Origin: Streptomyces sp. NBC_01485
GTDB lineage: Bacteria; Actinomycetota; Actinomycetes; Streptomycetales; Streptomycetaceae
Length of the DNA stretch: 64,000 nt
Direction: 5' to 3'
NCBI RefSeq assembly: GCF_036227125.1
Contig: NZ_CP109435.1
Span: 7,564,001-7,628,000 of the forward strand
The position numbers were made by a program, and so were the translations under genes. Of this stretch, positions 53,909 through 62,313 are shown piece after piece; positions within the stretch are counted from its first letter, which is position 1, and every line of letters starts with the position of its first letter. The notes under the pieces are model-generated. The model did no database searches. It was not told the origin of the DNA and worked only from the letters and a program-made list of their open reading frames with translations.

Positions 53909-54736
53909 GTGATCACCACTGACACCACTCCCGGCACCCCCTGCTGGCTCGACCTCGGCGCCCCCGACTTCAAGTCCACCGCGGCCTTCTACGGCGCGGT
54001 GCTGGGCTGGAAGTACGAACCCATGGAGGGCGAGAGCGAAGGCGAGGAGATGGAAGGGGGGATGTTCCAGAAGGACGGCAAGACCGTCGCCGGGCTCGGC
54101 AAACTCACCGAGGAGGGTGCGCGCTCGGCCTGGATGATCTACTTCACCGTCGCCGACGCGGACGCCGCGAGCCAGGCCGTCGAGCGTGCGGGCGGCACGG
54201 TGCGGGTGGCGACGAGGGACCTCGGCGACTGGGGTCGGATGGCACAGTTCGACGACCCGCAGGGCGGCCAGTTCGCGGTCTGGCAGCCGGGGAAGAACGC
54301 GGGCTTCGAGCTGGCGGACAAGCCGGGCTCGCTGTCCTGGACCGAGCTGTACACGAGCGACGCGGCGGCGGCCAAGGAGTTCTACGGCGGCGTCTTCGAC
54401 TGGCGGTTCGGCGACATGGAGATGCCGGGCGGCGAGGGGACCTACACCCTCATCACGCCCGCCGGGCTGCCCGAGGAGCGGATGCAGGGCGGCCTGATGG
54501 AGCTGCGCAAGGAGGATCTCGCCCTGGCGGGCGGGCGGCCGTACTGGCACCCGGTATTCGCCGTCACCGACTGCGACGCCGCGGTCGCCAAGGTCGCCGA
54601 GACCGGCGGCAGCGTACAGATGGGCCCGGCGGACATGGAGGGCGTCGGCCGCCTGGCCGTCTGCCTCGACCCGTCGAACGCCGACTTCGTACTGCTCGCC
54701 CCGGACGCCCCTGCCACCCCGGCCGCCCCGGCCTAG
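53909..54736 (+). CDS. Double-VOC (glyoxalase/bleomycin-resistance fold) protein
   Basis: About 275 residues made of two VOC domains: residues about 5-130 (PGTPCWLDLGAPDFKSTAAF ... FDDPQGGQFAVWQPG) and about 140-265 (GSLSWTELYTSDAAAAKEFY ... CLDPSNADFVLLAPD). VOC proteins include dioxygenases, isomerases and drug-binding resistance proteins; this double-domain subgroup is usually annotated only as VOC/glyoxalase. I chose the GTG at 53909 because AAGGGA lies 7 bases upstream. The ATG at 53882 is the alternative. It ends inside a 20-bp tandem duplication. The neighbouring MFS exporter starts 136 bp later. Confidence 0.82.
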   Translation: MITTDTTPGTPCWLDLGAPDFKSTAAFYGAVLGWKYEPMEGESEGEEMEGGMFQKDGKTVAGLGKLTEEGARSAWMIYFTVADADAASQAVERAGGTVRVATRDLGDWGRMAQFDDPQGGQFAVWQPGKNAGFELADKPGSLSWTELYTSDAAAAKEFYGGVFDWRFGDMEMPGGEGTYTLITPAGLPEERMQGGLMELRKEDLALAGGRPYWHPVFAVTDCDAAVAKVAETGGSVQMGPADMEGVGRLAVCLDPSNADFVLLAPDAPATPAAPA

Positions 54737-54760
54737 GGCTGGCCGCCCCGGCCTAGGGCT
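54721..54760 (+). repeat. Perfect 20-bp tandem duplication at the 3' end of the VOC gene
   Basis: Bases 54721-54740 and 54741-54760 are identical. The VOC stop codon TAG lies within the first copy, so the second is untranslated. It looks like a recent slippage duplication. Confidence 0.95.
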
Positions 54761-54872
54761 GACCGGTCCGGGGGCTCTGAGGGGATAGTTGCACGCCAGT
54801 GAGCAATAAATTAGCCTGCACATCGTTGGGCAATTAACTGTTCGCAGTGCCGCTTCCCCTCAGGAGCCCCCG

Positions 54873-56543
54873 ATGCCGCTCGTCGTCAGCACGCCCGCCG
54901 AGAAGATGACCGAGCCGTATCCACGGCGCTGGTGGGCGCTGGTGGTGCTGTGTCTGAGCCTGCTGATCGTGGTCATGGCCAATACGTCGCTGATCGTGGC
55001 GGCGCCGGACATGACGACCGACCTGGGACTGTCCAGCAGCGACCTGCAGTGGGTCGTCGACGGCTACACCGTCCCGTACGCGGCGCTGATGCTCGTGCTG
55101 GGCTCGATCGGCGACATGTACAGCCGCCGCGGAGCGCTGATCGTGGGGCTGCTGATCTTCGCGGCCGGCTCGGTGACGGGCGGACTCGTGCACGGGACCG
55201 ACCTGGTCGTCGTCGCCCGCGCGATCATGGGCGTCGGCGCGGCCGTCGTCATGCCGGCCACCCTGTCCCTGCTCGTGGCGATCTTCCCGAGGGCGGAACG
55301 CGCCAAGGCCATCACGGCCTGGACCGCCACCTCGGGACTCGCCGTCGCCGCCGGTCCGCTGGCCGCCGGCTGGCTGCTGGAGAGCCACGCGTGGGGCTCG
55401 ACCTTCCTGATGAACGTCCCCGTCGCGCTCCTCGGCGTCGTCGGCGCACTGTTCCTGGTGCCGCCGTCGAAGGCCACGACGGCGGGCGGCATCGACTACG
55501 TCGGCGGTCTGCTGTCGATCGTCACCGTCGGCAGCCTGGTCTACGCGACCATCGAGGGCCCGCACTTCGGCTGGGGCGCCGGAACGGTCGCCGCCGCCGT
55601 GCTCGCCGCCGTCGGCCTGCCGGCCTTCGTCGCCTGGGAGTTGCGCCACCCCCACCCCATGCTGGACGTGCGCAAGTTCAGGGAGCGCCCCTTCAGCGGC
55701 TCCATGCTCGCGGTGATGTTCTTCTTCTTCGGCACCTTCGGCTCGATCTACTACTCCACGCAGTTCCTGCAGTTCGTCCTCGGCTACAACGCGCTGGAGA
55801 CCGGCGTACGGCTGCTGCCGCTGGCCGGAGCCGTCTTCGCCGGGTCCGCCGTCACCGGGCGGCTGGCGCCCAAGCTGGGTGTGAAGCGCGTGGTCGGCAC
55901 CGGCATGGCGATCGGCACGGCGGGCGTCCTGCTGCTCACGCGGATCGAGTCGGGCTCGACGTACACCGACTTCCTGGCGCCGCTGCTGCTGCTCGGCTTC
56001 GCGATCGGCCTGAGTGTGTCCCCGGCCACCGACACCGTCATGGGCTCCTTCCCCGAGTCGGAGCTGGGCGTCGGCGGCGGCGCCAACGACACCGCGCTGG
56101 AACTCGGCGCCTCCCTCGGCATCGCCGTCCTCGGCTCGCTGCTCGCCACGTCCTACAAGGACAAGCTGACCGACCTGGCCGGCGGCCACCTCCCGGCCGC
56201 CGCGATGGACGTCGCCAGGGACTCGGTGGGCGGCGGCATCGCGGTCGCCGAGCAGGTCGCGAAGAGCCCCGACGGCGGACCGCAGCAGGCCCGGACCCTG
56301 GTCGCGGCGGTCCACGAGTCCTTCGCCCACGCCATCGCCCACACGAGCCTCGTCGGCGGCGTCATCATGGCCGCCGGAACCGTGCTCGTCCTGCTGGTCC
56401 TGCCCGGCCGCCGCCGGTCCACCGGCCAGGACCGGCAGACGGAGCCGGCGCAGGCACAGGCGCAGACGGAGAGGGAGGCCGACCGGGACGCGGAGCCCGC
56501 GGAACTCGCCGAACCCGCGCAGGACGCCAACTCCGTCCACTGA
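54873..56543 (+). CDS. MFS drug exporter, DHA2 family (14 helices)
   Basis: A 556-residue proton-driven exporter of the EmrB/QacA type. About 14 hydrophobic helices are visible from WWALVVLCLSLLIVVMANTS to the last near GGVIMAAGTVLVLLVLPG. Signature motifs are LQWVVDGYTVPYAALMLVLG after helix 1, motif A GSIGDMYSRRGAL, and motif C SGLAVAAGPLAAGWLLE near residue 158. A charged Gln/Glu-rich cytoplasmic tail closes the protein. It may export toxic compounds or a metabolite; the substrate cannot be told. It lies about 7 kb from the NRPS operon and beyond katG, so a link to the peptide is weak. The upstream 80 bp are AT-richer, with TTGC/GCAA repeats that may bind a regulator. Confidence 0.9.
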   Translation: MPLVVSTPAEKMTEPYPRRWWALVVLCLSLLIVVMANTSLIVAAPDMTTDLGLSSSDLQWVVDGYTVPYAALMLVLGSIGDMYSRRGALIVGLLIFAAGSVTGGLVHGTDLVVVARAIMGVGAAVVMPATLSLLVAIFPRAERAKAITAWTATSGLAVAAGPLAAGWLLESHAWGSTFLMNVPVALLGVVGALFLVPPSKATTAGGIDYVGGLLSIVTVGSLVYATIEGPHFGWGAGTVAAAVLAAVGLPAFVAWELRHPHPMLDVRKFRERPFSGSMLAVMFFFFGTFGSIYYSTQFLQFVLGYNALETGVRLLPLAGAVFAGSAVTGRLAPKLGVKRVVGTGMAIGTAGVLLLTRIESGSTYTDFLAPLLLLGFAIGLSVSPATDTVMGSFPESELGVGGGANDTALELGASLGIAVLGSLLATSYKDKLTDLAGGHLPAAAMDVARDSVGGGIAVAEQVAKSPDGGPQQARTLVAAVHESFAHAIAHTSLVGGVIMAAGTVLVLLVLPGRRRSTGQDRQTEPAQAQAQTEREADRDAEPAELAEPAQDANSVH

Positions 56544-56629
56544 ACCGGGTGTCGTACCGGCGGTGATACGGGCCACCCGGCGGGGGCGATCGAGATCACG
56601 CCAGGTGGTGCGCTATTGGCCATGAACCC

Positions 56630-56775
56630 GACACAGGGTACCGTCGCTCTGTTATCGACGACGGCATCACGGAAGCCGGTGAGAATCCGGCACGGTCGCG
56701 CCACTGTGGTCGGTCCGCCCCCGCTGGACGGGGCGCACCGCTAGTCAGACCCGGGAGCGTCGTCCTCTGCACCAC
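56630..56775 (+). ncRNA. Cobalamin riboswitch controlling cbtBA
   Basis: The leader contains the conserved cobalamin-riboswitch core: a GCCGGTGAGAATCCGGC hairpin region near 56674, the B12 box CGCCACTGT near 56699, and the downstream AGTCAGACCC near 56744. It ends about 35 bases before the cbtB start with GAGGAGG-like sequence between. Adenosylcobalamin binding would shut off the cobalt transporter genes. Confidence 0.88.
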
Positions 56776-56811
56776 CGAGATGGGACGCGAACTCCCAGAG
56801 GAGGCCCTGCC

Positions 56812-57033
56812 ATGGCTCAGCACGTCGCCCAGCCGACCGTCAACACCCCTGTCATCCCCGCGAAGCTCCCGTTGAAGGACATCGCCCCGTGGGCGGTCTT
56901 CTTCGGCATCCTGATGCTGGTCCTGCTGTACTTCGTCGGCGCCGAGCAGGGCGCGACCTCCGTCGTCTCCGGCGAGGACGTCCACGAGTGGGTCCACGAC
57001 GCCCGCCACCTCCTCGGCTTCCCCTGCCACTGA
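56812..57033 (+). CDS. cbtB: Cobalt transporter subunit CbtB
   Basis: A 73-residue protein with one transmembrane helix (WAVFFGILMLVLLYFVGAEQ) and the conserved His-rich C-terminus HEWVHDARHLLGFPCH, which probably binds cobalt. CbtB with CbtA forms a B12-regulated cobalt uptake system found by comparative genomics. It follows a cobalamin riboswitch directly and precedes cbtA by 23 bp, matching the known arrangement. AGAGGAGG lies 6-13 bases before the ATG. Confidence 0.95.
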   Translation: MAQHVAQPTVNTPVIPAKLPLKDIAPWAVFFGILMLVLLYFVGAEQGATSVVSGEDVHEWVHDARHLLGFPCH

Positions 57034-57056
57034 CCCGAGGGGAAACCAGCACACCC

Positions 57057-57815
57057 GTGAACTCCGCAACGGTAAGAAACCTGCTCGTGCGGGGCATGCT
57101 CGCCGGCCTCGGCGCCGGCGTGCTCGCCCTGATCGTCGCCTACTTCCTCGGTGAACCGAACGTCGACAGCGCCATCGGCTTCGAGGAGTCCCACGCCCCC
57201 GCCCACGAGCACGAGGTCGAACTCGTCTCCCGCAGCCTGCAGTCCACCGCCGGGCTCGCCACCGGCGTACTGATCTACGGCGTCGCCTTCGGCGGCATCG
57301 CGGCCCTCGCCTACTGCTTCGCCCTCGGCCGCGTCGGCCGCTTCGGCCCCCGGGCCACGGCGCTGCTGCTGTCGGGCGCCGCCCTGCTCGCCGTGTACGT
57401 CGTGCCGTTCCTCAAGTACCCGGCCAACCCGCCGTCCGTGGGCGACCCGGACACCATCGGCAAGCGCACCACCCTGTACTTCCTGATGATGGTGCTCAGC
57501 GTGCTCCTCGCGGTCGCCGCGGTGATCGTGGGCAAGCGGCTCGCGCCGAAGCTGGGCAACTGGCACGCCACCGTCGTCGCCGTCCTCGGCTTCGTCCTCG
57601 TCATCGGGCTGGCGTACGAGTTCCTGCCCGTCGTCAACGAGGTGCCGGGGGACTTCCCGGCCACCCTGCTGTGGCGGTTCCGGCTCTCCGCCCTCGCGAT
57701 GCAGATCACGCTGTGGGCAGGCTTCGGACTCGTCTTCGGCGAACTGGCCGAGAGGCTGCTGCACCCGAAGCCCGCCACGCTGTCCGCAGGCACGGCGGTG
57801 GCCGCCCCGCACTGA
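57057..57815 (+). CDS. cbtA: Cobalt transporter subunit CbtA
   Basis: A 252-residue membrane protein with five to six predicted helices, starting VNSATVRNLLVRGMLAGLGA and including FGGIAALAYCFALG, ALLLSGAALLAVYVVPFLKY and LYFLMMVLSVLLAVAAVIVG. A short His/Glu cluster, HAPAHEHEVE, after helix 1 may bind metal. CbtA is thought to carry cobalt across the membrane for B12 synthesis. The GTG at 57057 matches the usual N-terminus of the family; GAGGGG lies 14 bases upstream, a rather long spacing. Confidence 0.94.
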   Translation: MNSATVRNLLVRGMLAGLGAGVLALIVAYFLGEPNVDSAIGFEESHAPAHEHEVELVSRSLQSTAGLATGVLIYGVAFGGIAALAYCFALGRVGRFGPRATALLLSGAALLAVYVVPFLKYPANPPSVGDPDTIGKRTTLYFLMMVLSVLLAVAAVIVGKRLAPKLGNWHATVVAVLGFVLVIGLAYEFLPVVNEVPGDFPATLLWRFRLSALAMQITLWAGFGLVFGELAERLLHPKPATLSAGTAVAAPH

Positions 57816-57829
57816 CGTCACCGACACAC

Positions 57830-57868
57830 CACAAGAGGGCCCACGGAACCGTCCGGGGCCCTCTCGTG
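57830..57868. terminator. Hairpin terminator after cbtA
   Basis: The arm 57830-57842 pairs with 57856-57868 with one mismatch, making a 13-bp GC-rich stem that is followed by TT. It lies between cbtA and the convergent phosphatase-like gene and can serve both. Confidence 0.75.
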
Positions 57869-57921
57869 TTCTGCGCTCAGCTTCTCCGCTCAGCGACGGC
57901 TCCCGTCACCGGGACGCGGCG

Positions 57922-58542
57922 TCATGACCCGTCGGAGTACCTGGTCGTCGGCTCGGCGGACTCCAGCGGATCCCCGAGGCGCAGGTTCCAGCGGCCGCTT
58001 CGCCCGCTGATCGTGGTGGCCGTCAGCGGCGGCACGTCGACCCGCCAGAAGGCCGCCGGGGGCGCCCCCAGCACGTGGACCACCACGGCCCGCACGACCT
58101 CCGGCTCGACGACGGCGAGCGTACGGCCGCCCGTGTCCTGGGACGTCTCCAGCCAGCGGGTCACCCGCCCGCACAAGTCCTCGACGGACTCCCCGCCGTG
58201 GGGCGCCGACGCGGGATCGGCGAGCCAACGGGCCACCGCCTCCGGCTCATCGGCACCGACCTCGCCCAGGGTCAGCCCCCGCCACCGCCCCACGTCCAGC
58301 CCCGCCAACTCTCTTGCTTCCGTTGCCCCCGTCGCCTCCACCGCGTCGAGACCGAGCGCGGCCGCCGTCTCCCGGCAGCGCACACTGGGCGACGTCACGA
58401 CGCGCACGGCCGCGGGCAGGGTCCCGGCCACGGCACGGGCCCGTACCGCCCCGCCCGCGTCGATCGAGCCCCCGTCGTCGAAACGGGCCTGACGCAGCGA
58501 CGAGTTCATCGCCGGCGAGACGAAGGTGACGCGACTGGTCAC
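57922..58542 (-). CDS. Histidine phosphatase superfamily protein lacking the RHG motif
   Basis: A 206-residue member of the phosphoglycerate-mutase-like fold. The downstream part is recognisable: RVVTSPSVRCRETAAALGL (the conserved S-x-x-x-R helix), GRWRGLTLGEV, and GGESVEDLCGRVTRWLE. The N-terminal catalytic block, normally LxRHGE/Q, reads FVSPAMNSSLRQARFDDGGS here, so the phosphorylated His is absent. The second His region reads VVEPEVVRAVVVHVLG, also degenerate. It therefore probably does not work as a normal phosphatase. The position next to cobalamin transport genes recalls alpha-ribazole phosphatases (CobC), suggesting a derived role in B12 handling. The GTG start has AGGAGGAG 6 bases upstream. 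Confidence 0.78.
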   Translation of the reverse strand: MTSRVTFVSPAMNSSLRQARFDDGGSIDAGGAVRARAVAGTLPAAVRVVTSPSVRCRETAAALGLDAVEATGATEARELAGLDVGRWRGLTLGEVGADEPEAVARWLADPASAPHGGESVEDLCGRVTRWLETSQDTGGRTLAVVEPEVVRAVVVHVLGAPPAAFWRVDVPPLTATTISGRSGRWNLRLGDPLESAEPTTRYSDGS

Positions 58543-58591
58543 GGGCTGACTCCTCCTGGTGCGGTCACGGTGCGGTGATGGCCCGCACGAC

Positions 58592-59431
58592 TCAGTCTCC
58601 CCGCCGGGCTTCACCGCTCGGCTCCGGACCGGACGGGAGGGGGCCCAGGAACCGTATGTGCGGGCGGTCGTCGGGGCCGGTGCGGGTGACGGTGGCGCGG
58701 ACGCCGTAGACGTCGGCGATGAGGGTCTCGGTGAGGACGTCCCGCGGGCTGCCGCAGGCCACCACCCCGCCCTGCCGCAGGACGACGAGCCGGTCGCAGT
58801 ACATCGCGGCCAGGTTCAGGTCGTGCAACGCGACGACGCTGGTGAGGCGCAGCTCGGTGATCAGCGTGAGCAGGCCGAGCTGGTGCTGGATGTCGAGGTG
58901 GTTGGTGGGTTCGTCCAGCAGCAGTTCCCGTGGCTGCTGGGCGAGGGCGCGGGCGATCTGGACCCGCTGGCGTTCGCCGCCGGAGAGGGTGTGCCAGGGG
59001 CGGTCTGCCTTGTCGGTCAGACCGGTGCGGGCCAGTGCGGCGCGGACGGCCGCCTCGTCCTCGGCCGAGGCGGGGCTCCAGGCCCGGCGGTGCGGGATAC
59101 GGCCGAGGCGTACGACGTCCACGACGCTCAACGCGACCTGGGTGTCGGCCTGTTGCTCCACGACGGCGACCCGCTGGGCGACCGCGCGACGCCCCACCCG
59201 ATCCAGCGGGCGGCCGTCGAGCGTGACGGCGCCGGAGGCCGGGGCGAGGACACCGGCGAGCAGCCGCAGCAGCGTGGACTTGCCGGAGCCGTTCGGACCG
59301 AGCAGACCGGTGACGGTTCCGGGGCGCGGGGTGATGCTGACCCCGTCCAGGATCAGCGTGCCGCCGGCCGAGTAGGTGACGCGCTCGGCGCGCAGCCCGG
59401 TGCCGTCGTGAGACAAGCCGGCGTCGGTCAT
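58592..59431 (-). CDS. BtuD-like ABC transporter ATP-binding protein
   Basis: A 279-residue ATPase of the FecE/BtuD family that powers uptake of cobalamin or a similar chelate. Walker A is GPNGSGKSTLLRLL, the Q-loop is in AVVEQQADTQ, the signature is LSGGERQRVQIARAL, Walker B is ELLLDEPTNHLD, and the switch His is in VVALHDLNLA. It is last of a three-gene operon and overlaps the permease stop by 4 bases (ATGA). Substrate is inferred from the riboswitch at the head of the operon. Confidence 0.93.
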   Translation of the reverse strand: MTDAGLSHDGTGLRAERVTYSAGGTLILDGVSITPRPGTVTGLLGPNGSGKSTLLRLLAGVLAPASGAVTLDGRPLDRVGRRAVAQRVAVVEQQADTQVALSVVDVVRLGRIPHRRAWSPASAEDEAAVRAALARTGLTDKADRPWHTLSGGERQRVQIARALAQQPRELLLDEPTNHLDIQHQLGLLTLITELRLTSVVALHDLNLAAMYCDRLVVLRQGGVVACGSPRDVLTETLIADVYGVRATVTRTGPDDRPHIRFLGPLPSGPEPSGEARRGD

Positions 59432-60504
59432 CGCGTACTCCTGGTCCGGTACAGCACGAGGACGAACGCCGGGACGCCGATCAGCGACGTCACCACGCCC
59501 ACCGGCACCTCCTGCGGGTCCAGGACGGTGCGGGCGAGGGTGTCCACCCAGACCAGGAACACCGCCCCGGCCAGCGCGGTGGCCGGCAGCAGCCGGGTGT
59601 GCCCGGGGCCGGTCAGCGCGCGGGTGGCGTGCGGGAGGACGAGGCCGACGAAGCCGATCGCCCCGGCCGAGCTGACCAGGGTGGCCGTCAGCAGGGCGGT
59701 GGCGCACAGCAGGATCAGCCGGGTGCGCGCCACGTGCACGCCCAGCGAGGCGGCCGCGTCCTGCCCGAACGCGAACGCGTCCAGTGTCGTCGCGTGGCCG
59801 GCGCACACCAGCAGCGTCCCCACCAGGACCGCGAGGCCCACGCCGACTTCGCTCCAGCCGGCCCCGCTGAGCGAGCCGAGCAGCCAGAACAGCACCCCGC
59901 GCGTGGTCTCCGCGTCCGCGGCCGTCAGGATGACGAACGAGGTGAGCGCGGAGAACAGTTGCATGGCCGCCACACCGGCGAGCACCACCCGGTCCGTGGT
60001 GCCGCCGAGGGTGTGGCTGAGCAGCAGCACCAGCGCGAAGGAGAGCGCCGCGCCCAGGAACGCGCCCCCGGAGAGCGACAGGACACCGCCGCCCACGCCG
60101 AGCACGACGACCAGGACCGCGCCGGTCGAGGCCCCGGAGGAGACGCCGAGGACGAAGGGGTCGGCGAGCGGATTGCGCAGCAGCGACTGCATCACCGCGC
60201 CGCACACGGCGAGCCCGGCCCCGCACACGGCGGCCAGCAGCGTGCGCGGCAGCCGCAGATTCCATACGATCCCGTCCCGGATCGGCGTCAACTCCGCCTG
60301 CCCCCAGCCGAGATGGGCGGCCACCGACGCCCACACGTCACCGACGGCGATGTCGGCCGGGCCGATGGTGATCGCCACGGCGACGGAGAGGACCAGCAGC
60401 GCGAGTCCCGCCGCCCACAGCAGCGCGCGACGCAGCCCGCGCACCGCCGCCGGGCTAGCTGACGGGGTTGCCGTCGGGGTCGTCGCCGGCAGGGCGTCGG
60501 TCAT
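59428..60504 (-). CDS. BtuC/FecCD-type ABC transporter permease
   Basis: A 358-residue permease with about ten helices. Family motifs are IVWNLRLPRTLLAAVCGAGL near residue 79, GAVMQSLLRNPLADPFVLGV near residue 102, and GAIGFVGLVLPHATRAL near residue 281, which contacts the ATPase. It imports a metal chelate delivered by the binding protein encoded just upstream. It overlaps the upstream and downstream genes by 4 bases each, so the three are translationally coupled. Confidence 0.94.
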   Translation of the reverse strand: MTDALPATTPTATPSASPAAVRGLRRALLWAAGLALLVLSVAVAITIGPADIAVGDVWASVAAHLGWGQAELTPIRDGIVWNLRLPRTLLAAVCGAGLAVCGAVMQSLLRNPLADPFVLGVSSGASTGAVLVVVLGVGGGVLSLSGGAFLGAALSFALVLLLSHTLGGTTDRVVLAGVAAMQLFSALTSFVILTAADAETTRGVLFWLLGSLSGAGWSEVGVGLAVLVGTLLVCAGHATTLDAFAFGQDAAASLGVHVARTRLILLCATALLTATLVSSAGAIGFVGLVLPHATRALTGPGHTRLLPATALAGAVFLVWVDTLARTVLDPQEVPVGVVTSLIGVPAFVLVLYRTRSTR

Positions 60505-61598
60505 CCCCCGAGGCCGTACGCGCGCAGCGCCGCCGCCACTTTCTCCACGCCCTCGACGGTCCGGACGGTCGGGTTCATGGCCTGCCCGGACAGCAGCACG
60601 TACCGCTTCTTCTTCACCGCCGTCATGTTCTTCGTGACCGGGTCGGACTCCAGGAACTCGATCTTCTTCGCGGCGGTCTCGGCCGTCTCCTGCTTACGGC
60701 TCAGGTCGCCGATGACCAGGACGTCGGGGTCGCGGTCGGCGACGGTCTCCCAGTTGACCTGGGGCCACTCGTCGTGGCTGTCCTCGAAGGCGTTCTTCGC
60801 GCCGAGCTCGCGGGTGATGATGCCGGGGGCGCCGCAGCAGCCCGCCAGATACGGGGACTGGGAGTTGGCGAACCAGTACATGAGGGTGATGTCCTGGGCG
60901 TCGAGCCCCGAGACGGCCTTGTCCACCCGGGCCTTCAGGTCGGCGACGAGCTTCGTGCCGCGCTCCTCGACGCCGAAGACCCTGGCCAGGTCGGTGACTT
61001 CGCCGTAGACCGCGTCCATGGTGAGCGGCTCGGTGCGCGAGCCGTCGCCGTCGCCGGTGTTGTCCTTGCCTACGCAGTCGGAGGGGGAGAGGTAGGTGGG
61101 CACGCCGAGCTTCTCGAACTGCTCGCGGGTGGCGACGCCGCCCTTGCCGAGGGTGGAGGCGAACGAGGAGGCGACGAAGTCGGGTTCGGCGTCCAGGACC
61201 TTCTCGAAGGAGGGGGCCTTGTCGGCCAGCCGCGTCACCTTCGCATTGGCCTTCTCCAGCCCCTTCGCCACCGGGTCGGTCCAGGTGGCGGTGCCCGCCA
61301 TACGGTCGGCCAGCCCGAGGGAGAGCATGATCTCGGTCGTGCCCTGGTTGAGCGAGACCGCCCGCTTCGGAGGCCCGTCGACGCGGACCTTCTGCCCGCA
61401 GTTGTCGAGCGTGACCGGATAGCCGCCGGAGCCCCCCGACGCCGAGCCCTTGCCCGAAGAGGCGGATGAGCCGGACGAGTTGGGCGAGTCGGACGAGCCG
61501 GATGCGGCGGTGGAGCCACCGCAGCCGGTCAGCAACAGGCCGCCGGCCAGGAACAGCACGGCAGGACGAACAGGGCGGACGGGGCGTGCGAGCGGCAC
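60501..61598 (-). CDS. BtuF-like lipoprotein, cobalamin/chelate-binding protein
   Basis: A 365-residue extracellular substrate-binding lipoprotein. The signal peptide ends in the lipobox LLLTGCGG (Cys near residue 26), followed by a Ser/Gly-rich tether. The periplasmic-binding fold of the FepB/BtuF type shows PKRAVSLNQGTTEIMLSLGL, DFVASSFAS and DPDVLVIGDLS. It catches the ligand and hands it to the permease. The GTG start has GAAGGAAG about 5 bases upstream. The cobalamin riboswitch upstream argues that the ligand is cobalamin or a corrinoid rather than a siderophore. Confidence 0.92.
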   Translation of the reverse strand: MPLARPVRPVRPAVLFLAGGLLLTGCGGSTAASGSSDSPNSSGSSASSGKGSASGGSGGYPVTLDNCGQKVRVDGPPKRAVSLNQGTTEIMLSLGLADRMAGTATWTDPVAKGLEKANAKVTRLADKAPSFEKVLDAEPDFVASSFASTLGKGGVATREQFEKLGVPTYLSPSDCVGKDNTGDGDGSRTEPLTMDAVYGEVTDLARVFGVEERGTKLVADLKARVDKAVSGLDAQDITLMYWFANSQSPYLAGCCGAPGIITRELGAKNAFEDSHDEWPQVNWETVADRDPDVLVIGDLSRKQETAETAAKKIEFLESDPVTKNMTAVKKKRYVLLSGQAMNPTVRTVEGVEKVAAALRAYGLGG

Positions 61599-61669
61599 GG
61601 AACTTCCTTCGGTGTCGAGGGCCCTTGCGCGAAGCCCGGTCGTACGGTGCTCCCCCGGCCGTCTTACGG

Positions 61670-61830
61670 CATCGGAGGCCGCCAGCAGGTCTTCGGACTC
61701 GGGGTCAACCGGACGAGGCGCCTTCCCGGACCGCGATCGCGCTCCAGTGGCCAGTGCCCCGCCCGTCGCCCTTACCGCTGCGCGTCAGCTCCGGATTCGC
61801 ACCGGATTCCCTGGCTCATGCACGTACAAA
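61670..61830 (-). ncRNA. Cobalamin riboswitch controlling the btuFCD-type operon
   Basis: On the minus strand the leader shows the full core: GAATCCGGTGCGAATCCGG, a TAAG element, the B12 box with GCCACTGG, GGGAAGGCG, then AGTCCGAAGACCTGCTGGC. This is an unusually clear match to the cobalamin riboswitch. It ends about 80 bases before the binding-protein start. Confidence 0.95.
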
Positions 61831-62029
61831 TACGCACATGGGTACGACTGGCTTCGGCAAGTTACCACAGGGGCCCCGGGCTCCCGGCCGGGAGAACGGG
61901 GCCGCCGTTACGCGCAGGCCCGGGGGAGTAGCCTCGAAGTACGGAGGACATTTCGCACATCCCGGCCGTCGCCGCCGCGCCGCCGTATCAGCCGTACCAG
62001 CCGTACCAGCCGACGGGAAGGTGAGGACG

Positions 62030-62248
62030 ATGGTGACGTTCGTGACCGTGATCGTGATCCTGGCGATGATCGCGCTCGGGGTGTTCCTCATTCACCGGCT
62101 CAACACGCAGCACGGCGAACGCATCGCCGCCTTCCACTACGGCCGCTCCGGGACACCGATCGAGGGACCGGACCCGACGGCCCCCCGCAGATCACGCTCG
62201 CGCAGACGGCCCCACCTCCGACACCGCACCCACAAGGGAACGCTGTGA
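62030..62248 (+). CDS. Small single-pass membrane protein
   Basis: A 72-residue protein with one N-terminal transmembrane helix (MVTFVTVIVILAMIALGVFL) and a short basic C-terminal tail rich in Arg, His and Ser. A GAAGGTGAGG ribosome binding site lies just upstream of the ATG at 62030. The helix plus good binding site supports a real gene. Function unknown; no family recognised. It sits divergent from the btu riboswitch and is convergent with the luciferase-like gene. Confidence 0.65.
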   Translation: MVTFVTVIVILAMIALGVFLIHRLNTQHGERIAAFHYGRSGTPIEGPDPTAPRRSRSRRRPHLRHRTHKGTL

Positions 62249-62313
62249 GCCCCCGGTCCTGACAGCAGGTCGCCGTCCATGGGCCCACGCATTCCACGCG
62301 TCTTCCACGCGTC

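Noticed and set aside
51959..54823. The same frame as the aminotransferase-like gene stays open far upstream, to 54823.
   Set aside because: It runs antisense across the monooxygenase and VOC genes. The family N-terminus begins at the ATG at 51958.
54873..56543. The MFS exporter as the exporter of the NRPS product.
   Set aside because: It lies beyond the katG/furA block and a strong terminator, about 7 kb from the operon, next to unrelated genes; no specific support.
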